Shown here one piece after another: positions 23,435 to 33,984 of a stretch of DNA of 64,000 nucleotides. Position 1 is the first letter of the stretch. The number at the start of each line of letters is the position of its first letter. The translations under genes were made by a program, and so were the position numbers. Location of the stretch: NCBI GenBank assembly GCA_963966185.1, contig CAWZYM010000141.1:310001-374000 (forward strand). The letters run 5' to 3'. The notes under the pieces were generated by a model. The model saw only the letters and a program-made list of their open reading frames with translations, was not told the DNA's origin and searched no databases. The DNA is from Rhabditoides inermis. Its lineage: Eukaryota; Nematoda; Chromadorea; Rhabditida; Rhabditidae.

Positions 23435-23710
23435 TGCGGTGCTCTATGGTGTAGCGGCGAGCTCGTGAATACTCCACAGTCCGCAAGTAGTAAATACCCA
23501 AGCCACGGGTCAGCTTCACCCGTGGGAGTCGTAGTGGCTCCGCAAGGTAGAGCCCTGGTTCCCCTCAGATAACCAACATTATAGAAAGAGGTTTATCCGG
23601 CCAGGGCCACCACACAACTGGCGATGGGGGCGCGCTGGCCAGCCACGCCCCCTCGCTCTCTCATCCTAGATATGATCCTACGCGGGGGATTAGCGGGGGT
23701 GAGTATCGCA
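23435..23710 (-). repeat. LTR (5' LTR in element orientation)
   Basis: The same 276 bp as 20000-20275 with no difference noticed by eye, indicating a recent insertion. Confidence 0.9.
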
Positions 23711-23714
23711 CAGT

Positions 23715-24010
23715 AGGGCCAAGATCTTGGTAGGCTAACGCCGGGGGAATACAGTTTAGCAATCAAGGTTAGTGGTGGACGACGATTCTTGATCGATACT
23801 CAGTCGATACTTGATCGCTAATCAGCCCAATCCATTCGAGTACGATGGTAGGTGGATAGGCTCCGGTAGTTCCTTTGCTCCCACGTAGTCGCATGTATCT
23901 CCTCGAGCCAGTAGTACTGCATCCTCGTGAGCTTCTGCATCGCCTTGCTCAAGGGTACTCGCGCAGGATCATTTAGTCGAACCGATTGCACAGCGCGGAG
24001 AAAGAAGAAA
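23715..24010 (-). pseudogene. Coding-like fragment, family not recognised
   Basis: The minus strand has an open stretch of about 60 codons (with MQKLTRMQYYWLEEIHATTW) ending near 23818. It lies between the LTR element and the satellite, and with 19913-19999 it was one continuous segment before the LTR insertion. It may belong to the same RTE-related fragment, but I could not assign it. Confidence 0.3.
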
Positions 24011-24253
24011 AAGACAGACAGACAGACAGACATCATACACACCACGCTTTATCCCTTCTTCCTCTACTCGAACAACAGTGACATGGCCACTCCTCCTCTC
24101 CCCTCCTCTCCCTATACTATAATGAGAGTGTAAGACAGACAGACAGACAGACATCATACACACCACGCTTTATCCCTTCTTCCTCTACTCGAACAACAGT
24201 GACATGGCCACTCCTCCTCTCCCCTCCTCTCCCTATACTATAATGAGAGTGTA

Positions 24254-24298
<45 letters not shown>

Positions 24299-25730
24299 TC
24301 ATACACACCACGCTTTATCCGTTCTTCCTCTACTCGAACAACAGTGACATGGCCACTCCTCCTCTCCCCTCCTCTCCCTATACTATAATGAGAGTGTAAG
24401 ACAGACAGACAGACAGACATCATACACACCACGCTTTATCCCTTCTTCCTCTACTCGAACAACAGTGACATGACCACTCCTCCTCTCCCCTCCTCTCCCT
24501 ATACTATGATGAGAGTGTAAGACAGACAGACAGACAGACAGGCATCATACACACCACGCTTTATCCCTTCTTCCTCTACTCGAACAACAGTGACATGACC
24601 ACTCCTCCTCTCCCCTCCTCTCCCTATACTATAATGAGAGTGTAAGACAGACAGACAGACAGACATCATACACACCACGCTTTATCCCTTCTTCCTCTAC
24701 TCGAACAACAGTGACATGGCAACTCATCCTCTCCCCTCCTCTCCCTATACTATGATGAGAGTGTAAGACAGACAGACAGACAGACATCATACACACCACG
24801 CTTTATCCCTTCTTCCTCTACTCGAACAACAGTGACATGACCACTCCTCCTCTCCCCTCCTCTCCCTATACTATAATGAGAGTGTAAGACAGACAGACAG
24901 ACAGACATCATACACACCACGCTTTATTCCTTCTTCCTCTACTCGAACAACAGTGACATGACCACTCCTTCTCTCCCCTCCTCTCCCTATACTATGATGA
25001 GAGTGTAAGACAGACAGACAGACAGACATCATACACACCACGCTTTATCCCTTCTTCCTCTACTCGAACAACAGTGACATGACCACTCCTCCTCTCCCCT
25101 CCTCTTCCTATACTATAATGAGAGTGTAAGACAGACAGACAGACAGACATCATACACACCACGCTTTATTCCTTCTTCCTCTACTCGAACAACAGTGACA
25201 TGGCCACTCCTCCTCTCCCCTCCTCTCCCTATATTATAATGAGAGTGTAAGACAGACAGACAGACAGACATCATACACACCACGCTTTATCCCTTCTTCC
25301 TCTACTCGAACAACAGTGACATGACCACTCCTCCTCTCCCCTCCTCTCCCTATACTATAATGAGAGTGTAAGACAGACAGACTGACAGACATCATACACA
25401 CCACGCTTTATCCCTTTTTCCTCGACTCGAACAACAGTGACATGACCACTCCTCCTCTCCCCTCCTCTCCATATACTATAATGAGAGTGTAAGACAGACA
25501 GACAGACAGACATCATACACACCACGCTTTATCCCTTCTTCCTCTACTCGAACAACAGTGACATGACCACTCCTCCTCTCCCCTCCTCTCCCTATAGTAT
25601 AATGAGAGTGTAAGACAGACAGACAGGCAGACAGACAGACATCATACACACCACGCTTTATCCCTTCTTCCTCTACTCGAACAACAGTGACATGACCACT
25701 CCTCCTCTCCCCTCCTCTCCCTATACTATA
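24011..25730. repeat. Satellite array, about 14 monomers
   Basis: Tandem units of about 121 bp in the same orientation as the array at 40789-64000. The right edge is cut by the gypsy element at 25731, so this and the right-hand array were once continuous. Confidence 0.95.
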
Positions 25731-25731
25731 G

Positions 25732-26568
25732 TGAACGTTGGCGCTGGTTAGCGTGCGTTACCGGACCCATGTCTACTGTACCCCAGTAATGACAATAAGA
25801 CAGTGGCTCCGAAGAGAGAGATTTATATAAGTAAGAGCATGATAAACAACCGATGAGCATGTGGAATGATACATAGAGTATGCAGTAATGAGCGATACCA
25901 GTGAACTACGACACACTTGTAGTTAACAACACATACAATAGTAAAGGACACTGAGTAGAAGACTGCTACTCGAAAGCGTGTGCCTGAACTAGGTGACTAA
26001 AGAAGTGAAGTGGGTGTCTGGGTCATGGTTTATATAGTGGCATACTGGCGGGAGAATACTGATAGACTCTGATCTATGGGCGGGAATACACTGATCTACG
26101 AGTGAGTGAATAGTCTGGGCGGGAATAGGAGGAGTGAGGGGAGCTAAGGGGCGCGGCTGGCATGCCGGCGTAGAATGTGGGTCACGGGAAGTGAGCGGGC
26201 CTATAGAAGGGGCCGCGAACGTCGCTCATCCTTCCTCGTAGTTGCTCTTCCTCTCCTCGTCCCTGCTCGTGCCATCGCCATCGGGTGCGCGTGTGGAATG
26301 TGCGCCCGATGAGTAAGTGCTCGGTCTGCTCGCACGTGGTGTAGCTCCCACCTGGAGTGGACTCTACTTGGTCCCTTTCACTCACCGGCACTACGTACGT
26401 AGAGCTGTTACTCGCGGCACTCTCAGTACTCGCGATACTCTCGGCACTCGCGGTACTCTCGGTACTGTAAGTACCGCGCCTCTGTAAGTTAAGAGACCCG
26501 ACTGTCCCAGCCTACACTAGAGTATACTAAGACGAGTGCACACATAGTGAACCTCACACTATGTGACA
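25732..26568 (-). repeat. Gypsy LTR (3' LTR in element orientation)
   Basis: Begins TGAACGTTGG and ends ATGTGACA, giving the usual TG...CA ends. It contains a degenerate run of ctcgcggtactctcgg-like units near 26410-26470. Confidence 0.9.
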
Positions 26569-26581
26569 TCTCCCCCACCTT
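26569..26581 (-). promoter_or_regulatory. Polypurine tract of the gypsy element
   Basis: Minus strand AGGTGGGGGAGA immediately precedes the 3' LTR. Confidence 0.7.
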
Positions 26582-27001
26582 GAACAAGTCGAAGCTCCAT
26601 GATTCGACTAAAAGTGTCCACTTTGCACTCGTCAAAGAGTCTTCTTGTTCGTATTCCGATCCATCCGATCGTCGATTCTGAAGATAAGGAATTAGTCTAT
26701 GCTGACCCCAGACCCCTGTTCCATACCTTTTCCTGTCCGCTCTGTCCATCTGTCTCGATGATTGCAGACAATTCTACAGTTTCGGAAAACCAAGAAAAAA
26801 TACAATGTTGTGATACGAAGAAAAATAAAGAGAATAAAACAGTACTACAGCTATAAAGTGTTCTACAATGGAGATAAAGTGGTACTACGGTAATTATCGT
26901 ACCTTCTCTATATCGATCTGCTGTCCCACCAAAAATAGTAAAGAGAAAAGAAAAATTAGTGCGATACATAGGCACTACGGCCCGAAAACACCCGATCCCA
27001 C
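26582..27001 (-). other. Gypsy 3' untranslated internal region
   Basis: AT-rich sequence between the pol stop codon and the polypurine tract, with no convincing coding segment. Confidence 0.5.
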
Positions 27002-30000
27002 CTACTTGCGTTGATTCCGCTTCTTGTGAGGTCCGTGCTTCTTGTTCGGTCGTCTCTCATGGGGAATCTCCTCCTCGAACGATGCATCCAGATTCGCATC
27101 TGCTGGGCAGGGTGGAGGTGGTTTGTGTCCCGGCACATCCACTTGCACCGCTCCCGCTGCGTCCAGTGCCCGTCTCTCAACGTCCGGCATCTTCTTCGAA
27201 GTGCCCGCTGGACCTGAAATGATATTACATTTCTTTACCTGATCCATGTGTACTTGTAGTGGCTCCGCTGTCGGTGTAGACTCACTGCGAATGATGAGGT
27301 GAGGACGCTGCACTCGCATCACCCTATACTGTCCTAGCCACGGCAGATGAAGCTTCTTGGACTCATGCAAGTGAATGCCTGAATCCTTCAGCAGCACTCT
27401 GTCGCCGACAGTTACCTCCAACGGCTTCTTTGACGATCTGATCTTGAACTGCATTCGCGCCTTCTCATTCGATGCTCTCGCAACTTCCCAGGCTGCCAGA
27501 AGAGACTCGACGATCAGCTTCTTGTCCTCGTCTCTGCTATTGTCGTCTGGATTGACCAACTCCGTCTCGCCAATCAGCGTGTCAATGTTGTAGAGCGGCT
27601 CCCTTCCGTACATCATGAAGAACGGCGATTCTCCCGTGCTGCCGTGGATCGAAGTGTTGTAGCTGAACGTCACTGCCTGCAAGTAGACGTCCCACTCCTT
27701 CGTGCTCGTGTCCACGTAGCATCGTAGTGCCTGCTCCAGTGAGAGAAACACTCTCTCCACGACGCCTGCTGACTGGTGGTGATTGGGGGTCGAGAAGTGT
27801 TGCTCGATCTGCAGTAGCTCGAGCACCTGCTTCATCAGGTTGCTCCTGAGATACTGTGCATTATCCATATGTAGTTCTACGACTGCCCCGAACTTAAGAA
27901 TACACTCATTGAGAAGCGCCTTAGCTACCGTCCTAGCCTTACAGTCCGGTGCCGCTACAGTAATCGCCCACTTGGTAAAGTGATCGATCATACATACAAT
28001 GAACCTGTTACCTGTCGTAGACTTGTTGAAAGGTCCACACAGATCCAGATACATCTTCTGGAAGGGCGAGTGTGCGACGATCGGGACGATCTTCTCCCGA
28101 TTCGGCTGGTTTGTCCGCTTGCGCTGACATGTCTCGCATCCCGCGGCGTAAGCGATGGCCTCTTCTTGCATTCCTAGCCACGCGTACCGCCTTCGAAGCT
28201 TCGCGAGTGTGCGGCTACCGTTCTGATGTCCGCCGCCGCTACGAGCCTCGTGGTACTCCTTTACCAGCTCCGCTCGACTTGATTCGGGAATCACGATCCG
28301 TTCCCTCTCCCGCGCCTTGCCTTCCGAGATGTTCCGCTTGTCATTCGGATCGACGCTCCTGAAAACAAGACTACCGTTCTTGCCAACAGAACAACTTAAT
28401 GCAAACTCCATAAACTTCCTGTACTGCTGGATGGTCTCGCCTTCCTCCCTATCCACCGTCTCCTGTCTTAGCGCCACATGAATCCTCTGGCAGAACTTGT
28501 CATCCATCTGTCTCTGCAATAAAGACTGGTTGTCCTCCATAGCTCTCACCTTCGGGTTCGTGCGATGTGGCCTGTTCATGTTGACCATGATCGGTAGACA
28601 CACCGGGAACTCGATGATGTCCTCCACTTCCGGTGTACCATCCTTGAACCTGTCGACCGGGTTGCACCTGGACAGATAGTCCGCCATCACGTTTGCTCTT
28701 CCCTTGATGTAGTGGAAGGAGACGTCTCTTGCTTGCAGCTCGACCACCCACTTGACCAAACGGTCGTGAGTGTCTCCGCCCTTCAGCAGAGTAGTCAACG
28801 GCTTGTGGTCTGTAAAGATCTTGGTATGGTTACCGTAGATGATAGGGCGAAAGTGCCGCGTCGCGGCGACGATAGCGAAAAGCTCCGCATCTGTCGCGCT
28901 GTACAGTCTTCTTTGCACTTCTGACAGTGCCTTGCTGAAGTATCCAATCGGTGCCAGCTTCTTGGATCCCGGCTCGACTGCCTGCATGAGAACTGCTCCG
29001 ACGGCGTCCTTTGAAGCGTCTGTGTGCATCACGAACTCGTCGTTTCTTGGGTGGTGCAGACATGGCTCATTGACGATCGCCGTCTTGATATCCTCGAAAG
29101 ACTTGTCCTCAACAGCTGTCCACTGGAAAGGTGCCTTAGCCTTCGTCAAGTCGCGCAGCGGCTTGGCTAAGCCCGCCAGGTTGTGGATGAATGCTGCAAG
29201 AAAGTTGGCAAAACCCAAAAAAGATTGTACCTGCTTGACAGTCTTTGGTGCCTTGAAGTTCTTCGCCACTAAGATGTGTCGCCGGCTCGGCCTGTACACA
29301 TCTCCGTCGATCTCGAATCCTAGGAACGTGATTGTTCCTAGCCCAATCTCCGTCTTCTTGGCAGACGCCTTGAGGTTGAACTGCCGCAGCCTGTCCAGCA
29401 CTCTCCTCAGCGACTCCAAGTGGTTCTCGAAGGTGTCGTTGTAGATGATGATGTCATCCATGTAGGCGCTCACATTGCTGTGAAGTCCTGCCAAGACCCT
29501 TCCCATAGCGTTATTGAACGCTGCCGGTCCATTCGTTATGCCAAACGGCATGAACCTGAAAAGAAAGTTACCTTGCGGTGTTGTTATGCCGCACTTCCTC
29601 TTCGCCTTGTCGCTCAGTTTCAGCTGCATGAAACCTGAAGCGAGATCGATGCTGGAATAGTACCTGTGTCCAGCCATCTTCCGAAGAACATCGTCCATGA
29701 GTGGCAACTCATGGTGCTGCTTCAACGTGACTGCGTTGAGCTTCCGGAAGTCCGTGCACAGCCGAATACTTCCGTCCTTCTTACCTACCGGGACTGCGTT
29801 ATGCATCCATTCCCGCTGCGTGGTCGGCTCGATCCGCCCCGCTGCCAGCCAGGCTGCCACTTGGTCGGCCAGTTCCTGCTGATACTTGTTCGGGTACCGT
29901 ATCCTCCTCGGGTAGTACGTACACCGCTCCGTGAATGTCTCGATCTCCACGAGATCGGCCTCGTATGCGCCCAAGTCATACGACGACGACGACATCACGT

Positions 30001-30031
30001 CCTTAAACTCGCAAAATAAATTACGAATCAC
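27002..30031 (-). CDS. pol: Gypsy Pol: reverse transcriptase, RNase H, integrase
   Basis: A 1009-codon open frame without lesions. RT occupies about residues 50-270, with motifs SIRLCTDFRKLN, SSIDLASGFMQL, FRFMPFGITNGP and the catalytic YMDD of SAYMDDIIIY. RNase H covers about 320-460, with the acidic set in HTDASKDAVG, DAELFAI, FTDHKPL and ADYLSR. Integrase follows: an HHCC zinc finger (HEARSGGGH then CETCQRKR, about 590-635), then the D, D(35)E core in YLDLCGPF, HMDNAQY and VVERVF. All catalytic residues are present. The protein would copy the element's RNA and insert the cDNA. The frame is open a little upstream of the chosen Met, to a TGA near 30115. The protease expected before RT is absent. 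Confidence 0.92.
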   Translation of the reverse strand: MIRNLFCEFKDVMSSSSYDLGAYEADLVEIETFTERCTYYPRRIRYPNKYQQELADQVAAWLAAGRIEPTTQREWMHNAVPVGKKDGSIRLCTDFRKLNAVTLKQHHELPLMDDVLRKMAGHRYYSSIDLASGFMQLKLSDKAKRKCGITTPQGNFLFRFMPFGITNGPAAFNNAMGRVLAGLHSNVSAYMDDIIIYNDTFENHLESLRRVLDRLRQFNLKASAKKTEIGLGTITFLGFEIDGDVYRPSRRHILVAKNFKAPKTVKQVQSFLGFANFLAAFIHNLAGLAKPLRDLTKAKAPFQWTAVEDKSFEDIKTAIVNEPCLHHPRNDEFVMHTDASKDAVGAVLMQAVEPGSKKLAPIGYFSKALSEVQRRLYSATDAELFAIVAATRHFRPIIYGNHTKIFTDHKPLTTLLKGGDTHDRLVKWVVELQARDVSFHYIKGRANVMADYLSRCNPVDRFKDGTPEVEDIIEFPVCLPIMVNMNRPHRTNPKVRAMEDNQSLLQRQMDDKFCQRIHVALRQETVDREEGETIQQYRKFMEFALSCSVGKNGSLVFRSVDPNDKRNISEGKARERERIVIPESSRAELVKEYHEARSGGGHQNGSRTLAKLRRRYAWLGMQEEAIAYAAGCETCQRKRTNQPNREKIVPIVAHSPFQKMYLDLCGPFNKSTTGNRFIVCMIDHFTKWAITVAAPDCKARTVAKALLNECILKFGAVVELHMDNAQYLRSNLMKQVLELLQIEQHFSTPNHHQSAGVVERVFLSLEQALRCYVDTSTKEWDVYLQAVTFSYNTSIHGSTGESPFFMMYGREPLYNIDTLIGETELVNPDDNSRDEDKKLIVESLLAAWEVARASNEKARMQFKIRSSKKPLEVTVGDRVLLKDSGIHLHESKKLHLPWLGQYRVMRVQRPHLIIRSESTPTAEPLQVHMDQVKKCNIISGPAGTSKKMPDVERRALDAAGAVQVDVPGHKPPPPCPADANLDASFEEEIPHERRPNKKHGPHKKRNQRK

Positions 30032-30258
30032 CTGCTTTTGCTCCTCCGTAAGGATGCTTCCAGACAGGTCTGGGATATAGAAGTCCCTCGCTGGTTCAGG
30101 CAGCGTAAGCGGCTTCTCTCAGATGTCCTGCTGTAATAACATTAGCAGCCACCCCACTCACCGTCCCTGGGTTGCTCTGCTCCTCTGCCTGGCGTAGAGT
30201 GTTGGATGGTGGGTGCGAAGAATGCCTCAACGGGCATGATGGGAAAAGGCCTGTACAC

Positions 30259-30960
30259 TCAGTGAGTGTAGGCCCGAAAGGAGTTCTGAGTCACTTCGAG
30301 AAGCGTAAGATCACAGATCTTCTGCCCTCCCCGCACAGTAACGTCAGCCCTCGTGGGGTTCTGAATGTAAACGTAACTCTGCTCACCCTGAATGAGCTCC
30401 TTCACTGCGTTGAGCTTCGGAGTAAGCAGAGTGATGAGCTCATCGCACTGCTGGTTCATGAGGCTGTCCACCTTATCCCGGACCATGGCCTCAATGAGCC
30501 TCGGCGCCGCCTCATTGATCTTACCCATGATCATGTTATCCAAGCGCTCGCTGGCGGTGTCGTCCAGACCAGCCGCGATGGCAGCGCGGAGCTCCTCCTT
30601 TGCCTTACCCAGCTCTTCCTGCAGCTTGACCTCGACCTGCTGTTTCACCTGGTTCATCTGCCCCTCCAGATGTGTGATCCAGCTCTTTACCTCTTCATCA
30701 AACTCTTTGAGAGAGTCCCTGTTCCTGTTCTCGACCACCTTGGCAATCGCCTTAGTGTTCTTATGACACGAAACAATCGACTTCACAACCGAATCTTTTA
30801 TTCCCTTAAGCATGGCGATGTCAACCGCTCCTCCGTTGTCTTCATCCAGCAACTTCGCGTTCAGCTCCGCTAGCGAGCCGTCGCTGAGGTTGAGATGCTT
30901 GATCGCCTCCGTAACCGTCAGACTGTCCGAGATGGAGCTCCCACGATTCCGTCCGGCCAT
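30259..30960 (-). CDS. Gag-like coiled-coil ORF fused to a post-protease linker
   Basis: A 233-codon frame beginning MAGRNRGSS. Residues about 60-190 are rich in charged heptad-like sequence and predicted by eye to be coiled coil (for example KQQVEVKLQEELGKAKEEL). The last 40 residues (YIQNPTRADVTVRGG and after) resemble the short linker that normally lies between protease and RT in gypsy Pol, and should not sit in Gag. No capsid major-homology-like region, CCHC knuckle or DTG/DSG protease triad is seen. I infer an internal deletion joining the Gag start to the pre-RT linker. A stop (30259) and about 140 bases, including another stop, separate it from pol. Confidence 0.6.
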   Translation of the reverse strand: MAGRNRGSSISDSLTVTEAIKHLNLSDGSLAELNAKLLDEDNGGAVDIAMLKGIKDSVVKSIVSCHKNTKAIAKVVENRNRDSLKEFDEEVKSWITHLEGQMNQVKQQVEVKLQEELGKAKEELRAAIAAGLDDTASERLDNMIMGKINEAAPRLIEAMVRDKVDSLMNQQCDELITLLTPKLNAVKELIQGEQSYVYIQNPTRADVTVRGGQKICDLTLLEVTQNSFRAYTH

Positions 30961-33734
30961 ACTGTCCGCTGTAATCTTTTTCTTTTACGCCGAAGCGAGA
31001 AAAGTTCAGAATGAGGTATAGGGCGGGATGGTGCACTACGTGCTCCAGAGAACTCACAATCAGACCCCTGAAGACAGAGAGAGTAAACTACACCTGTTGA
31101 TAGCTTGTTGTTGCCCAAGTCGAGTTGATCTGAAAGTACAACTTGACTCGCATCGAAGTAGACGCGAACAGCGAAGCATATCTCGGCACGAAAATAACGC
31201 GAAAATCAAAGCATATGAAGAGACAAGACAGACAAGAAAGATGTCGTCAAACAGAAGAACCCATATAACGGTGCGTCGCCAATAGAAAAGAAAAATAAAG
31301 CGTAAGGTTATAAAAGTCTACCGTATATTACCCTATAGCATCTATATGTTACACCTGTAACTCATGCATAGTTAATATTACCTAGAGTACTGGTTATGAT
31401 CCGGATACATCATAAAGAAACAAATGAAACATCATTACTCGATGTCACTCCCAACCCAGGAGTGTGTGACTAGTAATCCCTACTCAATCCACCATTCAAT
31501 AGTTGTTTCCACCAATACTCATTCCCGTTTGTTATACTCTACATGCGCTGACCATGTAGCCGTATCCCGGCTGGGAAATACAAAGCCCGAGGTATCCTAG
31601 GGTTGCGAACTCCCTTACCCCTAGTAATGTCCAGTGACAGTTGATGTCCACCGCACATAGCAAGTAGATTACAAGGTATGAAACCATTACCGCCAAATGT
31701 TGCAAAAAAGAACAACCACAACATTTGCACCCGCTCGCAACCGTCGTTGCGCCGGCACCATCGCGACCCGATTTCCACCCTAAGTGACTCGTTCGCTTAG
31801 GCTGTCTTTCTCCGTCAGAAAGAATATTTACCCGGTTGCTTACTTACGGAGAGAATGCCCTACATTCGCCGCATTTCGCATAGCAAAAAACAAAACCCTG
31901 CAGTATGTGAATCAAAAAATTGATTGATTGATTGATTCAACTGCGTTCGAGAGGCGCTACCTCACCGAACCCCTTGTACCAGCTAGACTGTTCTAGAAGA
32001 ACCAGCCCAGCTACACGTTTAGAAAAACACTGCGCAGTTGTTTACTCTTAACGTGATTGCAGTTTGTTGCGTTATTTATGATACAAAAGCGCTCAGCAAA
32101 AACCGTATCATCAAATACCCGCCACTGTTGCGCAAGCAAAAACCAAAATGCTTCGCACCCGCGATTCGCCGCAATACCCTTTACCCATTACCCCTGCAAG
32201 TTATTAAAATAATGCAATTTGGCTTGAATATCTACACGCCCGGGCCCATGAAGGCGCACAGACTACCAATCAACATTAAAATAATAAACAAAGTGTAGAA
32301 ACCAACCTTTGGAAGATCCCTTCGTCGTTCTCAACTTGCACCGTTGGCACGAAAACGATTCTTGCTCCATAATCAGTTGTCGAACCTGTCGGCCCCCATT
32401 AGGAATGAACAAACCGACAAAAACTGAGAAACTGAGAAACCAACCTTTCCGAAGATCCCTTCGTAGCTCTCAACTTGCACCGTTGGCTCGAAATCGAATT
32501 CATTGTGCTTGATTGCACCGAACAGCTTCCACTCGTCCTTCCGTCGTTGTACAGCCACGAATCGTCGAATATCTTCTTCTCCGCTTGTCCCATCGAGGGA
32601 AAAAATAGGGCGGAGAGCCGTGCTACGACGGCGAGAAAATATGGCAAAAATAACGAGACAAGAAATAAGGTTTAAAAAAATAAGGAAGACGATACTGGAA
32701 TGATAAAATAATATTTTTAGAAAACAAATTCGAATAAAAATGTTTTCAAAGCAAATAGAATCTTACTGTATCCGTATTTTTCCCTGTCTCCTTCGCGGCG
32801 AGACCCGGTGATCAGTCGGATGCTTTGCCGTCAACCGAATTATTGCGTACTCGAATATTCTTTTTCATGATTTTTCAATCATAAAAAACACGCCCGTTGT
32901 CTTTCCGGCTGAATTTGCTAAAAACAACGTCGAACAACACGCAAACTGTGCGCTCAACACAAAATACACGTGACACAGGTGGTATAAGGGCAGTATGTGA
33001 CGACAACGCGTTACGGTTTCGGGAAAGCTGTTGCTATTCCCGTCCGCCGTATTTCGCAAATACCGCAAAACTCAAATTCCATCATCACTTTACGATGCTT
33101 CATCTCTACACAGCTTCCTCAGCTACTAGGTACAGTAGAAATGCCTTCTCTGTACGCTCTGATCATTTCGATCGTTCTCTGTGCGACCGAGAGTTCGCAC
33201 TCTGTTCGATAGAACAGACTGTCTGTTCAAAGATTGTTGGGAGCGGGATTGCGCACTACGTGCACAAGAGAGACATACGAGAATGAGATTTCAAACTCAC
33301 CTAACTCCACTTGAGACGCATGGCAATACTTCGAACCCATCAGTCTTCTAGTCGACACAGCTTCTCTTTTCCGAGATATGGCATCTTACCTCATGCTCAT
33401 ACTCGTTCACAAACACACACAATAAAACACAATACTGTGGTGAATCGAAAACACGTCATACACGAAGAAATCAATATGCGACAAACAGTCAAACCAACAC
33501 GCATGCGAGCGGCTGGGTGTTGTTTTGAAAACAAAGGTCAGAGAAGGGGGGAACCATATTAATAGGAACCGCGCAACTCTTTCCAATGCAATCAATACGC
33601 AGATCGGGGGAGAGAGAATAGCTCTTTCCGCCTTCACCACGATTACAACAATGCACATGAAATCAACGAATAACACGAGGTGATAAAAATAGAGAATAGA
33701 GGTGGTGGTCTTTTCTAACAAAAGAGTAAGAAAA
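30961..33734 (-). other. Gypsy 5' internal region, no recognised gene
   Basis: About 2.8 kb between the primer-binding site and the Gag-like start with only short frames on both strands. It contains a (GATT)4 run near 31920 and a duplicated block, listed separately. A long untranslated leader or an unrecognised older insertion are both possible. Confidence 0.4.
32298..32496. repeat. Direct duplication of about 58 bp at a 140-bp spacing
   Basis: A block starting AAACCAACCTTT and ending CACCGTTGGC occurs at about 32298-32356 and again at 32438-32496 with a few mismatches. Confidence 0.75.
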
Positions 33735-33750
33735 CACGAGCTGGCTACCA
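33735..33750 (-). promoter_or_regulatory. Primer-binding site of the gypsy element
   Basis: Minus strand TGGTAGCCAGCTCGTG begins one base after the 5' LTR end, as for a tRNA primer with 3' CCA. Confidence 0.7.
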
Positions 33751-33751
33751 G

Positions 33752-33956
33752 TGAACGTTGGCGCTGGTTAGCGTGCGTTACCGGACCCATGTCTACTGTA
33801 CCCCAGTAATGACAATAAGACAGTGGCTCCGAAGAGAGAGATTTATATAAGTAAGAGCATGATAAACAACCGATGAGCATGTGGAATGATACATAGAGTA
33901 TGCAGTAATGAGCGATACCAGTGAACTACGACACACTTGTAGTTAACAACACATAC
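33752..33956 (-). repeat. Gypsy 5' LTR, part 1 (interrupted)
   Basis: The first 205 bases (plus-strand order) of the 837-bp LTR, identical by eye to 25732-25936. It stops at ...CACATAC, where the Penelope-like element begins. Confidence 0.93.
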
Positions 33957-33984
33957 TTTTGAAGTTTTTTCATCACGAGTAAAG

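Larger units (their letters stand above)
20000..23710 (-). mobile_element. Deleted Ty3/gypsy LTR retrotransposon
   Basis: Two 276-bp direct repeats (20000-20275 and 23435-23710) begin TGCG and end CGCA. They are flanked by a 4-bp target duplication CAGT (19996-19999 and 23711-23714). Minus-strand orientation is shown by a polypurine tract next to the left LTR, a primer-binding site next to the right LTR and minus-strand pol remnants. The internal part keeps only the start of RT and part of integrase, joined near 21050, with RT palm and RNase H missing. A GC-rich minisatellite occupies 21296-22090. It cannot move by itself. Confidence 0.88.

Noticed and set aside
24011..25730. Regular repeat array considered as CRISPR
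   Set aside because: Whole units are repeated, including the parts that would be spacers. The context is eukaryotic and there are no cas genes.
25732..26568. Considered as a solo LTR
   Set aside because: A matching LTR lies at 33752-33956 plus 40157-40788 with pol, polypurine tract and primer-binding site between them.
31917..31936. (GATT)4 run as a second RTE tail
   Set aside because: The RTE 3' end sequence (GATAAAC side) is not next to it.
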